A stretch of 55,584 nt of DNA from assembly GCA_024690695.1 (NCBI GenBank), contig JAILOS010000033.1:1-55584 (forward strand). Reading direction: 5' to 3'. The translations under genes were made by a program, and so were the position numbers. This stretch comes from Oscillospiraceae bacterium. Lineage in GTDB: Bacteria; Bacillota_A; Clostridia; Oscillospirales; Oscillospiraceae. The notes under the pieces were generated by a model. The model saw nothing but the letters and a program-made list of their open reading frames with translations, made no database searches and was not told the origin of the DNA. How positions within the stretch are numbered: the first letter of the stretch is position 1; each line of letters opens with the position of its first letter. Positions 7,217 to 15,386 of the stretch are shown piece by piece.

Positions 7217-10200
7217 TTACTTCCTCGTCACGCTCCAGCCGAAGGAGTTGTAGGAGTTGATGTACATCTTGCCGTCCATCGAGATAGCGCGGACGGTGTA
7301 CCAGTACTTCACGCCCTTCTGCGCCGTCTTGTCGATGTAATTCGTGCCCTGCACGTCCGCGATGGCCTCCCACTGGCCGCCCTCGGTCTTGCGGAAGACG
7401 CGGAAGTTCTTCGCGCCGGCGGGCTTGGACCAGACGATCTTCACGCCGGTGGACACGTTCCCGAGCGCGGTGATCTTCGCCATCGCAATGTAGGTGCAGG
7501 TGCGGGGATTGCCCTGCGCGCTGCAGATGCGGCCGTTCGAGTCGACGCATTCGACCGTGTAGGTGTAGCGGCTCGCGGAGACGGCCGACGTGTCGATGAA
7601 GGTCAGCTCGGTGGTCTCGGCGATCGTCGACCACTCGGTCTCGTTCTTGGTGATGTTCTTGCGCAGCAGGCGGTATTTTACCGCGCCCTCGTTGGGCTTC
7701 CACGACACGCGCACGCCGGTGGCGCTGTTGAAGGCCTCGGTCAGCACCGGGGTCTCCAGCGGCTTCATGCTCCAGCCGGTGCCGTTGTAGGAGTTGATGA
7801 GCACGGTGTTGTCCATCGACACGCCGCGCACCGTGTACCAGTACTTCACGCCCTTTTCGGCGGTCGTATCGAGATACTCGGTGCCGAGCACGACGTCCAG
7901 AACCGTCCACTTCGCAACGCCGTCGACCCGGCGCATGACGCGGAAGTTCTTGGCTCCGGCGGGCTTCGACCATTTGAGGGACACGCCCTCGGCGGTCACG
8001 GTGATGTCGGTGATGTCGGCCTTCGCAATGTAGGTGCAGGTGCGGCCGGTCTCGTCGATCGGGCCCTCTTCGCCCTTGGCGTTGATCGGGCGCACGGTGA
8101 AGGTGTAGCGGCTGGCGGACTTGACCGTCTTGTCGATCAGCGTGCACTCGGTCGTCTCGCCGACGACGTGCCACTGCTTTTCACCGATGGTCAGGTTCTT
8201 GCGCAGGAGCTGGTACTTCACGGCGTCGTGCACCGGCTTCCACGACACGCGCACGCCCGTCGCGCTGTTGAAGGCCTCGGTGAGCACCGGGGCGGTAAAG
8301 CCGTCGAGCGCGGGGATCGCCACGGTCTTCTCGTCGGTGTATTCTTTCTCCCCGAGGGTCACCTTCGCGGTGTAGACGATTCTGCCCTCGACGCCGATCT
8401 GCGGATCGGTCGTCTCGCTCGTCACCGTCGCCGCAAGCTCGACGATGTGGCTCGGGTCGTTTTTGCAGGTGAAGGTCGCCGTCGCGGCGCGGTAATCCTC
8501 CGCCCAGGTCCACGTGGGCTCGCCCCAGACGTGGCCGGTGGCCGGGACGTTGCGCAGCGAGAAGCTCTGACGGTGGAAGGCGGGATTCTCAAAGCGCGCG
8601 GAGGTGTAGGTCGTTTCGCCGGGCTCGGTGCAGGTGGGCCGGATGCTGATCCGCGCCGTCACGGCGACGGTCTCGGTCTCGACATGGCTCGGGTCGCGGA
8701 CACAGGCGCGGGACGCGGCGAGCTCGCTGTAGTCGTCCGCCCAGCGGTAGGCCGGCTCGCCCCAGTCGTGGCCGAGGGCCGGAAGCTCGGTATAGCTCGT
8801 GTAATCGCAGCGCGTGCAGGTGTCGTACTCGGTCCAGCCGGGCTGCTCGCAGGTCGCGGCCTGCCCCTCGTGGTGCACGCGCTCGTGCAGCGCGCGGTAG
8901 CGCGGGCCGCTTTCGGCGTCCTCCTCGGGGTACCAGATCGGGCTGCCCCAGCGCATCTGGCCCTTGGCCCACTCGATCGCGTAGGAATCGCAGTTGGCGA
9001 CGAACAGGATGTTCGTGTAGTCGCTCTGAATGATTTGGCCGATGCTGGTGATGGTATCCGGGATGTAGACCGTCAAGTCGCTGCAGCCGTAGAAGGAGTA
9101 GCTTCTCAGCTCGGTCAGCTTGTCGCCCGGCTCGATCACCAGCTCGCGCAGGCCGTAGCAGTTTTCAAAGGGCATCATATTGCCGTAGCCCATGGTTCTG
9201 ACGTTGGCGGGGACCACGACGCGCTCCACGAGATAGCTGCCCGCGAAGGTGCCGTTGAGCCCGTCCACGAAGTCGGGCACGCGCACGTCGCTCTCCGAGC
9301 CGACGTACTTCCAGCACACCAGACCCTGATCGCTGTTCTGGCTGTAGCTGAGCATCCAGTCGGGGTAGCCCTCGTAGTAGAAATACGCGTAGGTCTGGCA
9401 GATCGCCGTGTCGGTGACGCTGCCGCGCTTGACGAAGAGCTTGGCCTTGTTCAGGGAGGGATAGCTTTCCAGATTGTCCTTGGAAATGTTGTCCGGCAGG
9501 TGGATCTCCAGCCCGGCCACGTCGGGGAAGGTTGAGCCGTGGAGCTTGGTCACCGTGGTGGGAATGTTGATCTTCTGCAGTCTGTCGCAGCCGGTGAAGA
9601 CGCTGTAGGAGATCTCCGTCAGACCGTCCGGCAGCTCGATCTCGGCGGCGAAGCGGCAGTCGGCAAAGGTCCCCGCCGTAAGCTTGGTGATGCCCTGCAG
9701 CACGACGATCTTTTTGATCTGGCTGCGGTAGGGCCGCCAGGCGACGTCATCGTGATAGCTGAGGTCGGCCGTAGCGCCGTCGCCCCAGACGGTCAGGGTG
9801 CCCTCGGCGTCAATGTTCCAGTACGTGCCGGAGTAGAGCCCGTTGACGGGCAGCTCGACGGCGCCCGGTTCGACGATGGCGAAGTATACCTCGCTGTACG
9901 AGCCGGAGAAGTTGCCGCAGAAGGTGATGCGGGCCGAGCAGTTGTCGCAGATATCGGTGCGGTTGCCTTCCTCGTAGTCCTTGCCCCAGTATTGCACCGT
10001 GTAGTCCGTGCCCTCGACGAGGGTGCGGCCGTCCAGCTTCCATTTGACCCGGATGTGGATGTCCACGGGGCTGCCGGTGTAGAGCACAGTCTTGTCGTAG
10101 GTCAGCGTGAAGTCGCGCTCGAGGTTGACCGGCATCGGGGTAACGTTGAAGGTGAAGGCGTGCTCGCCGCTGTAGTTGCCGAGGCCGCGGATCGTGACCG

Positions 10201-13200
10201 TCGCCTCGCCGGCGTTGACGTTGTTGGCGCAGCCGAGGATCTCGTAGTCGACGCCCTCGGTCAGATAGCGGGTCTTCTGATTGCCCTGCTCGTTGTAATA
10301 GTAGTTATAGAGCCTGACGGTCGGTTCCTGCGCCTGCCCGCTGTAGTAGGGATTTTCGATGTTGGTTCTGACCGTCTCGATCGCCATCGGGTCGATGGTG
10401 AAGGTCCCGGTCAGCGTGCCTTCGTAGTTGCCCATGCCGGTAGCGATGACCTGCGCCTCGCCGACGTTGACGTTGTTCGCGTAGCTCAGCGTGAAGCTCG
10501 AGCCCACGTAGAGCTCGTAGCCGTCCGCGGTCATGATCTTCGCCGAAGGCCGGAACTCGTGGCCGTCGTAGACGTGCGTATCCGTGTTGTAGGGATAGTT
10601 CTCCCGGCCCACCGTCATCGTGCAGCCCTCGAGCGAGGCGGGGTCGATGTCGAAATTGACGCTCGCTTCGCCGGTGTAGCGGCCGTTGCCGGTGACCGTG
10701 ACGGTCGCGGTGCCGGCGCTCACGTTGTTCTCATAGCTCACCGAGTAGTCCAGGCCGCGCCGCAGGAGCTTCTGCCCCACGTGGACGACGGGCTCTGGCG
10801 TGTGGGCCGTGCGGTCGTAGACGCAGAAGGGGATCGGGTCGATGACCGCCTCGACCGACAGATCGGCACGCTCGTAGATCTCGAACTCGAGCGTCCGCGT
10901 GCCGGCGTAGTTGCCGACGCCGGTCACCACGACGCGCGCCGTGCCGGGGTCGGTGTTGTTATAGTAGGCCACGGTGTAGTCCGTGCCCTCGTTCAGCGCC
11001 TTCGAGCCCCATTTGACCGTCACGCCCGGCGTGATCGGCTCGCCGGTCCAGGCCCAGCGATCGGCCGTCAGCATCGCCTTCAGGTTCGCGCTCGTCATCG
11101 AACGCGGCGCGATCGTGAAGTGCGCCACGCGCCGGCCGACGCAGGTGTTGCGATAGCCCGGGGTGATCGTCGCGGTCGCTTCGCCCGCGTTCGTGTAGTC
11201 GGAGTAGCTGACGTTGTAGTCGGAGCCGCTCTTGAGCGTGTAGCCGTTGCAGGTGATCGTCGGCTCGGGGGTCTGGCTGCTGCCGTTGTAGACCAGATCC
11301 TCGGGGAAGCTCACCGTGACCGCGTCGCTTGCGAGGTCGATCGCCGAGATCGTGTAGCTCTGGCTCAGCGCGCCCGCGTAGGGCCGCAGCGCGATGACCG
11401 TCAGCGTGGCGGTGCCGGGGCCGACGTAATTGCTGTACCGGCCGACGTAGTCCTTGCCCTTGGTCAGCGTCTTGCCGTTCCAGAGCACGGAGTAGTCGAG
11501 CGTCTGGCCCTGGCCGTTGTAGATGAGGCCCTCCAGCGAAGAGATGATCTTCAGCGTGCCGCCGTCGGCCAGGCTCTGCCGGTTGACAAGACCGGAGGCG
11601 TTGAAGGTCTTGCCGAAATTCCCCGTGGTGTATTTGAAGGAGACCGGCGTGCTCTTCGGCGTCTCCTGCCAGAAGGGGCCGACGAGATGCGTCACCGTGA
11701 CGATCAGCGTCTGATTCGGCAGGATGCCGTTGACGTAGCCGTCGGTGTAGATCTGCTCCTCGTCCACGCCCAGCATGGTGGTCGCGACCGTCGCATAGTT
11801 GAAGCCGCCGCTTTCCAGCCAGCAGTAGGACTCGGGGCCGTGGCCGGGCGCGCAGACGGTGGAGCCGCCGACGACATGGGCGACCGTGCCGTCGTCAAGA
11901 ATGACGTCGACGTAGATCTCCGCCTCCGTCGCCTCCGGATCGGTCTCCCAGGAGACGGCGAGGCCGGTCTCGAGCGGGGTGACCTCGACGTCCTGCGGGA
12001 TGTGCTGTGCGAGCTCCGCGTCCGTCAGGCGGCCCATCTCGTAGGTGACGGGCTCCTGCGTGTTGACGTAGCCCCAGCGCTGCACGTCCTCCAGCGTCCA
12101 GGGATTGTCCGTCACGACCACGCCGTTGGTGACGGTCAGCTTGCTGTAGGTGCTGTCGTTTACAAGCTGGCCCTTGTCGGTAAAGGTGACGGTGACGCTG
12201 CCAGCGGTCGCTCCGCTGCCGTTCATCCAGCCGTAGCCGTTGAAGGCCAGCTCCGCGCCCGCGTAGTTGTACAGCGCCATCACCGGGCCGTCGGACGTCA
12301 GATGCTGGATGAACAGCGGCGTGCCGGCCGTGTCGATCATCGTGCCGGTGAGGGTGTGCGTGTTCATCTGGATGTGCACCTCGGTGCCCTGCTCGAGCTT
12401 GAAGCCCTCGGCGGGGAGGACGGTGTCCTTCACCAGGGTGACCGTGGCCGTGCCGTAATCGTCATATTCCACGTTGCCGCTGCCGGAGAGAACGAACCAG
12501 ACCAGCGGATCGTCGGACTGCTCGACGTCCGGCTTCTCCACGGTAAAAGAGACCGTGTTGCCGGGGCAGGTCGTGCCGTTGACCACGGACGCCAGCGTCG
12601 CGTACACGACGTCGCCGTTCAGCAGGCCGTTCACCGCGCCGTCCGTGACCTTCTGCTCCGTGCCGTCGTCCAGGAAGGGCGCGGAAATCCAGACGTAGCA
12701 GCTGCTCCAGTACACCTCGGCCTCGCTGATGTTGAAGCCGCTCGTGCCGGGCACCAGCGGGCCGTCCGGCGCGCCGAGGCGCATGCTGACCGCGAAGTCC
12801 TCCACGCCGTCGACCTTGTTCCAGCGCAGCTCGGCCCGCGTGTAGATCACGTCCGTGTTCGGGTCGACAAGGAAGCCCTGGCTCCAGACCGAAACGCTCT
12901 TCGGCGCGTAGAGCTCGTCCAGCTCCTCCTGCGTCATGGCCTCCCAGATCGCGTAGAAGGTCATGCTCTCGCTGATGTCCAGCGGCGCGCCCGGCAGGAA
13001 CATCGGCGGGCCTTCGGGATCGACGCCCCAGCCGATGAAGTTGTAATACGCGCGGGTGAAGCCGCACTCGGGCGCATAGACCTCGTCGCCGTAGTAGTAG
13101 TAAAGGCTGTTCGTCCAGCCTTCGCCGCCGTTGCCGTCGAAGCGGATGGTGATCTGTCCGCCGCCGCCGGCCTCGGGGTCGTCCGCCGGCTCCTCGTCGG

Positions 13201-13420
13201 GCGTCGCCTCGGGCTCCTCGCCGGGCTCCGGCTCGGGTTCGGGCTCCGGTTCAGGGTCGGGTTCGCCCTCGAGCAGGATCATCGGGACGGGCTCCTCCTC
13301 GTCCTCGCCCTCCAGCACGATCAGTCCGTCGTCGGCGTAAACCGCCGGGACCATCGAGAGGCAGAGGGCCAGGCACAGAAGCAGCGCCAGCAGCCTTTTG
13401 CTTATGCATTTACCTGTCAT
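7217..13420 (-). CDS. Giant secreted multidomain protein: InlB-type, Ig-like, LRR and fn3 repeats
   Basis: 2067 residues. A signal peptide (1-30, ending PAVYADD) is followed by an acidic EP-repeat linker (about 33-85). Next is a Listeria-Bacteroides (InlB_B) type repeat at about 88-160 (ITIRFDGNGGEGW...IGWG), then jelly-like repeats to about 620. Seven Ig/MBG-like repeats follow (about 620-1190; LxEGTDYTVxYxNNxxAGTATVTVTGxGNYxGT), then a BspA-like LRR region (about 1190-1500) and two Cys-containing GHDWGEP modules. Four fn3-like units (about 1700-2067) end in GWSVTRK. There is no LPXTG, SLH or TM anchor, so it is secreted or held by its tail; adhesion is a guess. AAAAGGAGGACGCGAA precedes the ATG; a longer open frame upstream overlaps the DUF3021 gene and is not coding. 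It starts 41 bases after the LytTR-DUF3021 pair, probably in the same transcript. Confidence 0.88.
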   Translation of the reverse strand: MTGKCISKRLLALLLCLALCLSMVPAVYADDGLIVLEGEDEEEPVPMILLEGEPDPEPEPEPEPEPGEEPEATPDEEPADDPEAGGGGQITIRFDGNGGEGWTNSLYYYYGDEVYAPECGFTRAYYNFIGWGVDPEGPPMFLPGAPLDISESMTFYAIWEAMTQEELDELYAPKSVSVWSQGFLVDPNTDVIYTRAELRWNKVDGVEDFAVSMRLGAPDGPLVPGTSGFNISEAEVYWSSCYVWISAPFLDDGTEQKVTDGAVNGLLNGDVVYATLASVVNGTTCPGNTVSFTVEKPDVEQSDDPLVWFVLSGSGNVEYDDYGTATVTLVKDTVLPAEGFKLEQGTEVHIQMNTHTLTGTMIDTAGTPLFIQHLTSDGPVMALYNYAGAELAFNGYGWMNGSGATAGSVTVTFTDKGQLVNDSTYSKLTVTNGVVVTDNPWTLEDVQRWGYVNTQEPVTYEMGRLTDAELAQHIPQDVEVTPLETGLAVSWETDPEATEAEIYVDVILDDGTVAHVVGGSTVCAPGHGPESYCWLESGGFNYATVATTMLGVDEEQIYTDGYVNGILPNQTLIVTVTHLVGPFWQETPKSTPVSFKYTTGNFGKTFNASGLVNRQSLADGGTLKIISSLEGLIYNGQGQTLDYSVLWNGKTLTKGKDYVGRYSNYVGPGTATLTVIALRPYAGALSQSYTISAIDLASDAVTVSFPEDLVYNGSSQTPEPTITCNGYTLKSGSDYNVSYSDYTNAGEATATITPGYRNTCVGRRVAHFTIAPRSMTSANLKAMLTADRWAWTGEPITPGVTVKWGSKALNEGTDYTVAYYNNTDPGTARVVVTGVGNYAGTRTLEFEIYERADLSVEAVIDPIPFCVYDRTAHTPEPVVHVGQKLLRRGLDYSVSYENNVSAGTATVTVTGNGRYTGEASVNFDIDPASLEGCTMTVGRENYPYNTDTHVYDGHEFRPSAKIMTADGYELYVGSSFTLSYANNVNVGEAQVIATGMGNYEGTLTGTFTIDPMAIETVRTNIENPYYSGQAQEPTVRLYNYYYNEQGNQKTRYLTEGVDYEILGCANNVNAGEATVTIRGLGNYSGEHAFTFNVTPMPVNLERDFTLTYDKTVLYTGSPVDIHIRVKWKLDGRTLVEGTDYTVQYWGKDYEEGNRTDICDNCSARITFCGNFSGSYSEVYFAIVEPGAVELPVNGLYSGTYWNIDAEGTLTVWGDGATADLSYHDDVAWRPYRSQIKKIVVLQGITKLTAGTFADCRFAAEIELPDGLTEISYSVFTGCDRLQKINIPTTVTKLHGSTFPDVAGLEIHLPDNISKDNLESYPSLNKAKLFVKRGSVTDTAICQTYAYFYYEGYPDWMLSYSQNSDQGLVCWKYVGSESDVRVPDFVDGLNGTFAGSYLVERVVVPANVRTMGYGNMMPFENCYGLRELVIEPGDKLTELRSYSFYGCSDLTVYIPDTITSIGQIIQSDYTNILFVANCDSYAIEWAKGQMRWGSPIWYPEEDAESGPRYRALHERVHHEGQAATCEQPGWTEYDTCTRCDYTSYTELPALGHDWGEPAYRWADDYSELAASRACVRDPSHVETETVAVTARISIRPTCTEPGETTYTSARFENPAFHRQSFSLRNVPATGHVWGEPTWTWAEDYRAATATFTCKNDPSHIVELAATVTSETTDPQIGVEGRIVYTAKVTLGEKEYTDEKTVAIPALDGFTAPVLTEAFNSATGVRVSWKPVHDAVKYQLLRKNLTIGEKQWHVVGETTECTLIDKTVKSASRYTFTVRPINAKGEEGPIDETGRTCTYIAKADITDITVTAEGVSLKWSKPAGAKNFRVMRRVDGVAKWTVLDVVLGTEYLDTTAEKGVKYWYTVRGVSMDNTVLINSYNGTGWSMKPLETPVLTEAFNSATGVRVSWKPNEGAVKYRLLRKNITKNETEWSTIAETTELTFIDTSAVSASRYTYTVECVDSNGRICSAQGNPRTCTYIAMAKITALGNVSTGVKIVWSKPAGAKNFRVFRKTEGGQWEAIADVQGTNYIDKTAQKGVKYWYTVRAISMDGKMYINSYNSFGWSVTRK

Positions 13421-13461
13421 TTCGCGTCCTCCTTTTGTTTCGGTCTGTCGGTATATGGTAT

Positions 13462-13917
13462 TTACTTTGCTTTTTCCCTGTCGTTGAGCTCGTTGAGCTC
13501 GCGTACCTCGGCCTTGTAGCGCCGGTAGAGGATCAGCCAGATGGCGAAGAAGCCGACGGTCATGATCGCCTCCGTGATCAGCAGCGCCGGGAGCGGCTGA
13601 TCCCAGCGCAGCAGCCGGGAGGTCAGCGCGTAGCCGCCCGCGATCAGCAGATAGTGCGCGGCGGTCGCCAGCGCGAGCGGCCAGCGCTCGATATCGTAGA
13701 GCAGCGTTCCGCCGAAGCACAGCGCGCCGTACAGCCCATAGAGCACCAGCGTCATCAGGATCGCCGGCGTCGCGCCGCCGCAGAGCGCGAGCAGGCCCTC
13801 GCTGACGAGCCGTATGCTCCCGTCCTCCGCGTGATTGATCAGCGTGGGGATGAGCATGACCGCCGTCAGCCCGACGAGAGCGCCGAAGCCGCAGCGATTC
13901 AGGATTTTCTTTTTCAT
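13462..13917 (-). CDS. DUF3021 family membrane protein
   Basis: 151 residues with four hydrophobic helices (GFGALVGLTAVMLIP, ILMTLVLYGLYGAL, LALATAAHYLLIAGGYAL and LLITEAIMTVGFFAIWLI) and a charged C-terminus (RRYKAEVRELNELNDREK). DUF3021 proteins nearly always sit beside a LytTR regulator, as here, and are thought to act as its membrane-bound partner or inhibitor; the mechanism is not settled. The ATG at 13917 lies 8 bases after AAAGGAG. A GTG nine bases upstream would overlap the LytTR stop but has no room for a ribosome site. Confidence 0.85.
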   Translation of the reverse strand: MKKKILNRCGFGALVGLTAVMLIPTLINHAEDGSIRLVSEGLLALCGGATPAILMTLVLYGLYGALCFGGTLLYDIERWPLALATAAHYLLIAGGYALTSRLLRWDQPLPALLITEAIMTVGFFAIWLILYRRYKAEVRELNELNDREKAK

Positions 13918-13922
13918 GCCGC

Positions 13923-14381
13923 TCACTCCTTTCCCGTCAGCCGTTTGCGGATCTGCGGGATGCAGCGGCGGGAGGCCCAGGTCTCCATCCCGCCCGCCAG
14001 CTCCAGACGCAGCGTGCCGCTCCAGGTGAAGTCGAATTTCCGTACCTTGTCGAGGTTAACGAGCTCGTAGCGCGAGATGCGCACGAAGCGGCGGCCGTCC
14101 AGCTCCTTTTCCAGGCTCTGCAGCGACTGGCGCGCCGTGTAAACGCCGTCCTCGGTCACGAGCCGGACCTGCTTGCCGTTGACCGAGACCGACACGATCT
14201 CGTCCGCCCCCAGGCGGCGCAGCGCGCCGTCCGGCCCCGCGGCCGTCAGCAGCTCCGGCGGATGCGCGCCGATGCGCTCCAGCAGCGCGTCCAGCTCTTC
14301 GCCGCGCTCGCTCGCGCGGACCAGCACCTCGATCCGTTCGAGCGAGGGATCCTGCTCGAAGCGGACTATGATCTCTTTCAC
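13923..14381 (-). CDS. LytTR-type DNA-binding transcriptional regulator
   Basis: 152 residues. The C-terminal half is a LytTR domain: EIVSVSVNGKQVRLVTEDGVYTARQSLQSLEKEL, then GRRFVRISRYELVNLDKVRKF. The N-terminal half (KEIIVRFEQDPSLERIEVLVRA...) lacks a receiver-domain Asp, so it is a stand-alone LytTR protein of the DUF3021-associated type. LytTR proteins bind imperfect direct repeats upstream of target promoters. Natural targets would be its own operon, including the giant secreted protein; that is inference. It overlaps the upstream Cys-rich gene by ATGA. Confidence 0.88.
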   Translation of the reverse strand: MKEIIVRFEQDPSLERIEVLVRASERGEELDALLERIGAHPPELLTAAGPDGALRRLGADEIVSVSVNGKQVRLVTEDGVYTARQSLQSLEKELDGRRFVRISRYELVNLDKVRKFDFTWSGTLRLELAGGMETWASRRCIPQIRKRLTGKE

Positions 14382-14581
14382 AGGGCATCACCGCCTTTTT
14401 TGTGCGAGGGATGCGCGCAGCCTCCCCCGGAAGCCGCCTGATAGCGGCACCCGCCGCAATCCGCCGCCGTATCCCCCGCGAGAGGGCACCAGCTCTGGTG
14501 CGGCCAGCCGGTTTTCGTCCGGCAGACCCGGCAGGCAAACAGCGGACAGTCGGCGGCGATCGGAAGCCGTTCTCCGGTCAT
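14378..14581 (-). CDS. Small cysteine-rich protein of unknown function
   Basis: 67 residues with seven cysteines, including C17-x2-C20 and C42-x2-C45, plus C12, C32 and C55 and several His. The pattern suggests a metal-binding knuckle, probably zinc. No signal peptide or TM segment. It is the first gene behind a promoter and overlaps the LytTR start by four bases, so it is co-translated with the regulator. AAGGGAGAGGCT precedes the ATG. I do not recognise the family; a role as a co-regulator or sensor is only a guess from position. Confidence 0.65.
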   Translation of the reverse strand: MTGERLPIAADCPLFACRVCRTKTGWPHQSWCPLAGDTAADCGGCRYQAASGGGCAHPSHKKGGDAL

Positions 14582-14640
14582 AGCCTCTCCCTTCCGCGCC
14601 CGGCGCGCAGCGCGCCGGGGCGATGTCAACAGTTGATTTT

Positions 14641-14669
14641 ATAATATTAAATCCGCCCGGCGAGCGCAA
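14641..14669 (-). promoter_or_regulatory. Promoter of the Cys-rich/LytTR/DUF3021 operon
   Basis: On the minus strand: TTGCGC (14669-14664), 17-base spacer, TATTAT (14646-14641). The leader to the first ATG contains a GC-rich hairpin (about 14598-14617). A second TTGACA at 14629-14624 lacks a -10 at the right distance. Confidence 0.55.
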
Positions 14670-14709
14670 GCGCTTTGGCTCAGGCGGCAGAAAATGCGGC
14701 ATAAACGGC

Positions 14710-14900
14710 GGGCGGATGATAGCCGCCCCTACGGTGTGGGGACGAGGCTTGCGCGGGCGGGCGGATGAAACGCCTCCCCTGCGAGGGGAGGCGTCCTCGG
14801 CGGCCTGCCGCCGAGGACGGAGGGGTTTTGAAAGCCCTCAGTCGGCTGCGCCGACAGACCCAAGACCCCTTTCGGGGGAGCCTCAGGGGAACCATAGAAA
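14710..14900. repeat. Multi-hairpin spacer
   Basis: A class A-like REP with one stem mismatch (14710-14728) is followed by a chain of hairpins. These are CGCCTCCCCTGCGAGGGGAG (14770 on), GTCCTCGGCGG...CCGCCGAGGAC (14792-14817), GTCGGCTGCGCCGAC (14841-14855) and CCCCTTTCGGGGG. A near-copy in opposite orientation is at 46890-47025. No coding potential is evident. Confidence 0.65.
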
Positions 14901-14902
14901 AG

Positions 14903-14945
14903 CCGGGCGGGAGCAAGGTTTCCAAGAAGCCTTGCTCCCGCCCGG
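14903..14945. repeat. Class D inverted repeat, copy 3
   Basis: CCGGGCGGGAGCAAGG (14903-14918) pairs with its complement at 14930-14945, with a slightly larger loop than copy 1. GGCTGTTTTTTTC follows on the plus strand, but no plus-strand gene precedes it. Confidence 0.75.
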
Positions 14946-14967
14946 GCTGTTTTTTTCAACTTTTCCT

Positions 14968-15040
14968 TGTCGTTCTGAGCGTCAGCGAAGAATCCGCAGC
15001 ACAATGCGGAATGCTCCCTGCAGATCCTTCGTCGCCTGCG
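14968..15040. repeat. Class E element, copy 2 (truncated)
   Basis: Begins TGTCGTTCTGAGCGTCAGCG and reaches the right inner arm GATCCTTCGTCGCCTGCG. The outer right end is missing and replaced by ATCTCGCGGAAATGCCGCGG, which itself recurs at 15110-15130. Confidence 0.7.
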
Positions 15041-15067
15041 ATCTCGCGGAAATGCCGCGGTGATCCC

Positions 15068-15363
15068 GTAGGGGCGACCCTTGCGGTCGCCCGCTGCCTT
15101 GGCGCCCGCGATCTCGCGGAAACACCGCGGCGATCCCGTAGGGGCGGCTATCAGCCGCCCGCCAATGAAAACCTCGTCTCTTCTCCGTAGGGGCGACCCT
15201 TGCGGTCGCCCGCTGCCTTCCCTGCCGCGGCGGGGAAGGCAGAGAGAGCGCGGGACGTCGAGGACGCCGTCCCCTACGGAGAGGGGCGAGGCTTGCGCGG
15301 GCCGCGTTCCCTTCTCGTTCCACCTCATCCGTCATCCGCCTTCCCCGCCGGCGGGGAAGGCTT
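15068..15363. repeat. REP repeat block 3
   Basis: Class B at 15072-15092 (GTAG 15068-15071, plus). Class A at 15142-15160 (GTAG 15138-15141, plus). Class B at 15191-15211 (GTAG 15187-15190, plus). Class C at 15252-15273 (CTAC 15274-15277, minus). GCCTTCCCCGC hairpins are at 15214-15240 and 15339-15363. The segment 15295-15345 is the fn3 3'-flank sequence. Confidence 0.8.
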
Positions 15364-15386
15364 TTTTCGCCGGTTTTTTATACTTC

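Noticed and set aside
9539..13519. 1326-codon plus-strand open frame
   Set aside because: It runs antisense to the giant secreted protein. The product is a compositionally odd Arg/Val/His/Asp protein without domains; long antisense frames are expected in such GC-rich coding DNA.
13421..13720. Longer N-terminus for the giant secreted protein
   Set aside because: The signal peptide and AGGAGG site fix the start at 13420; the extension overlaps DUF3021 out of frame.
14624..14629. TTGACA as the -35 of the LytTR operon
   Set aside because: No -10-like hexamer 16-18 bases downstream; TTGCGC-N17-TATTAT just upstream fits better.
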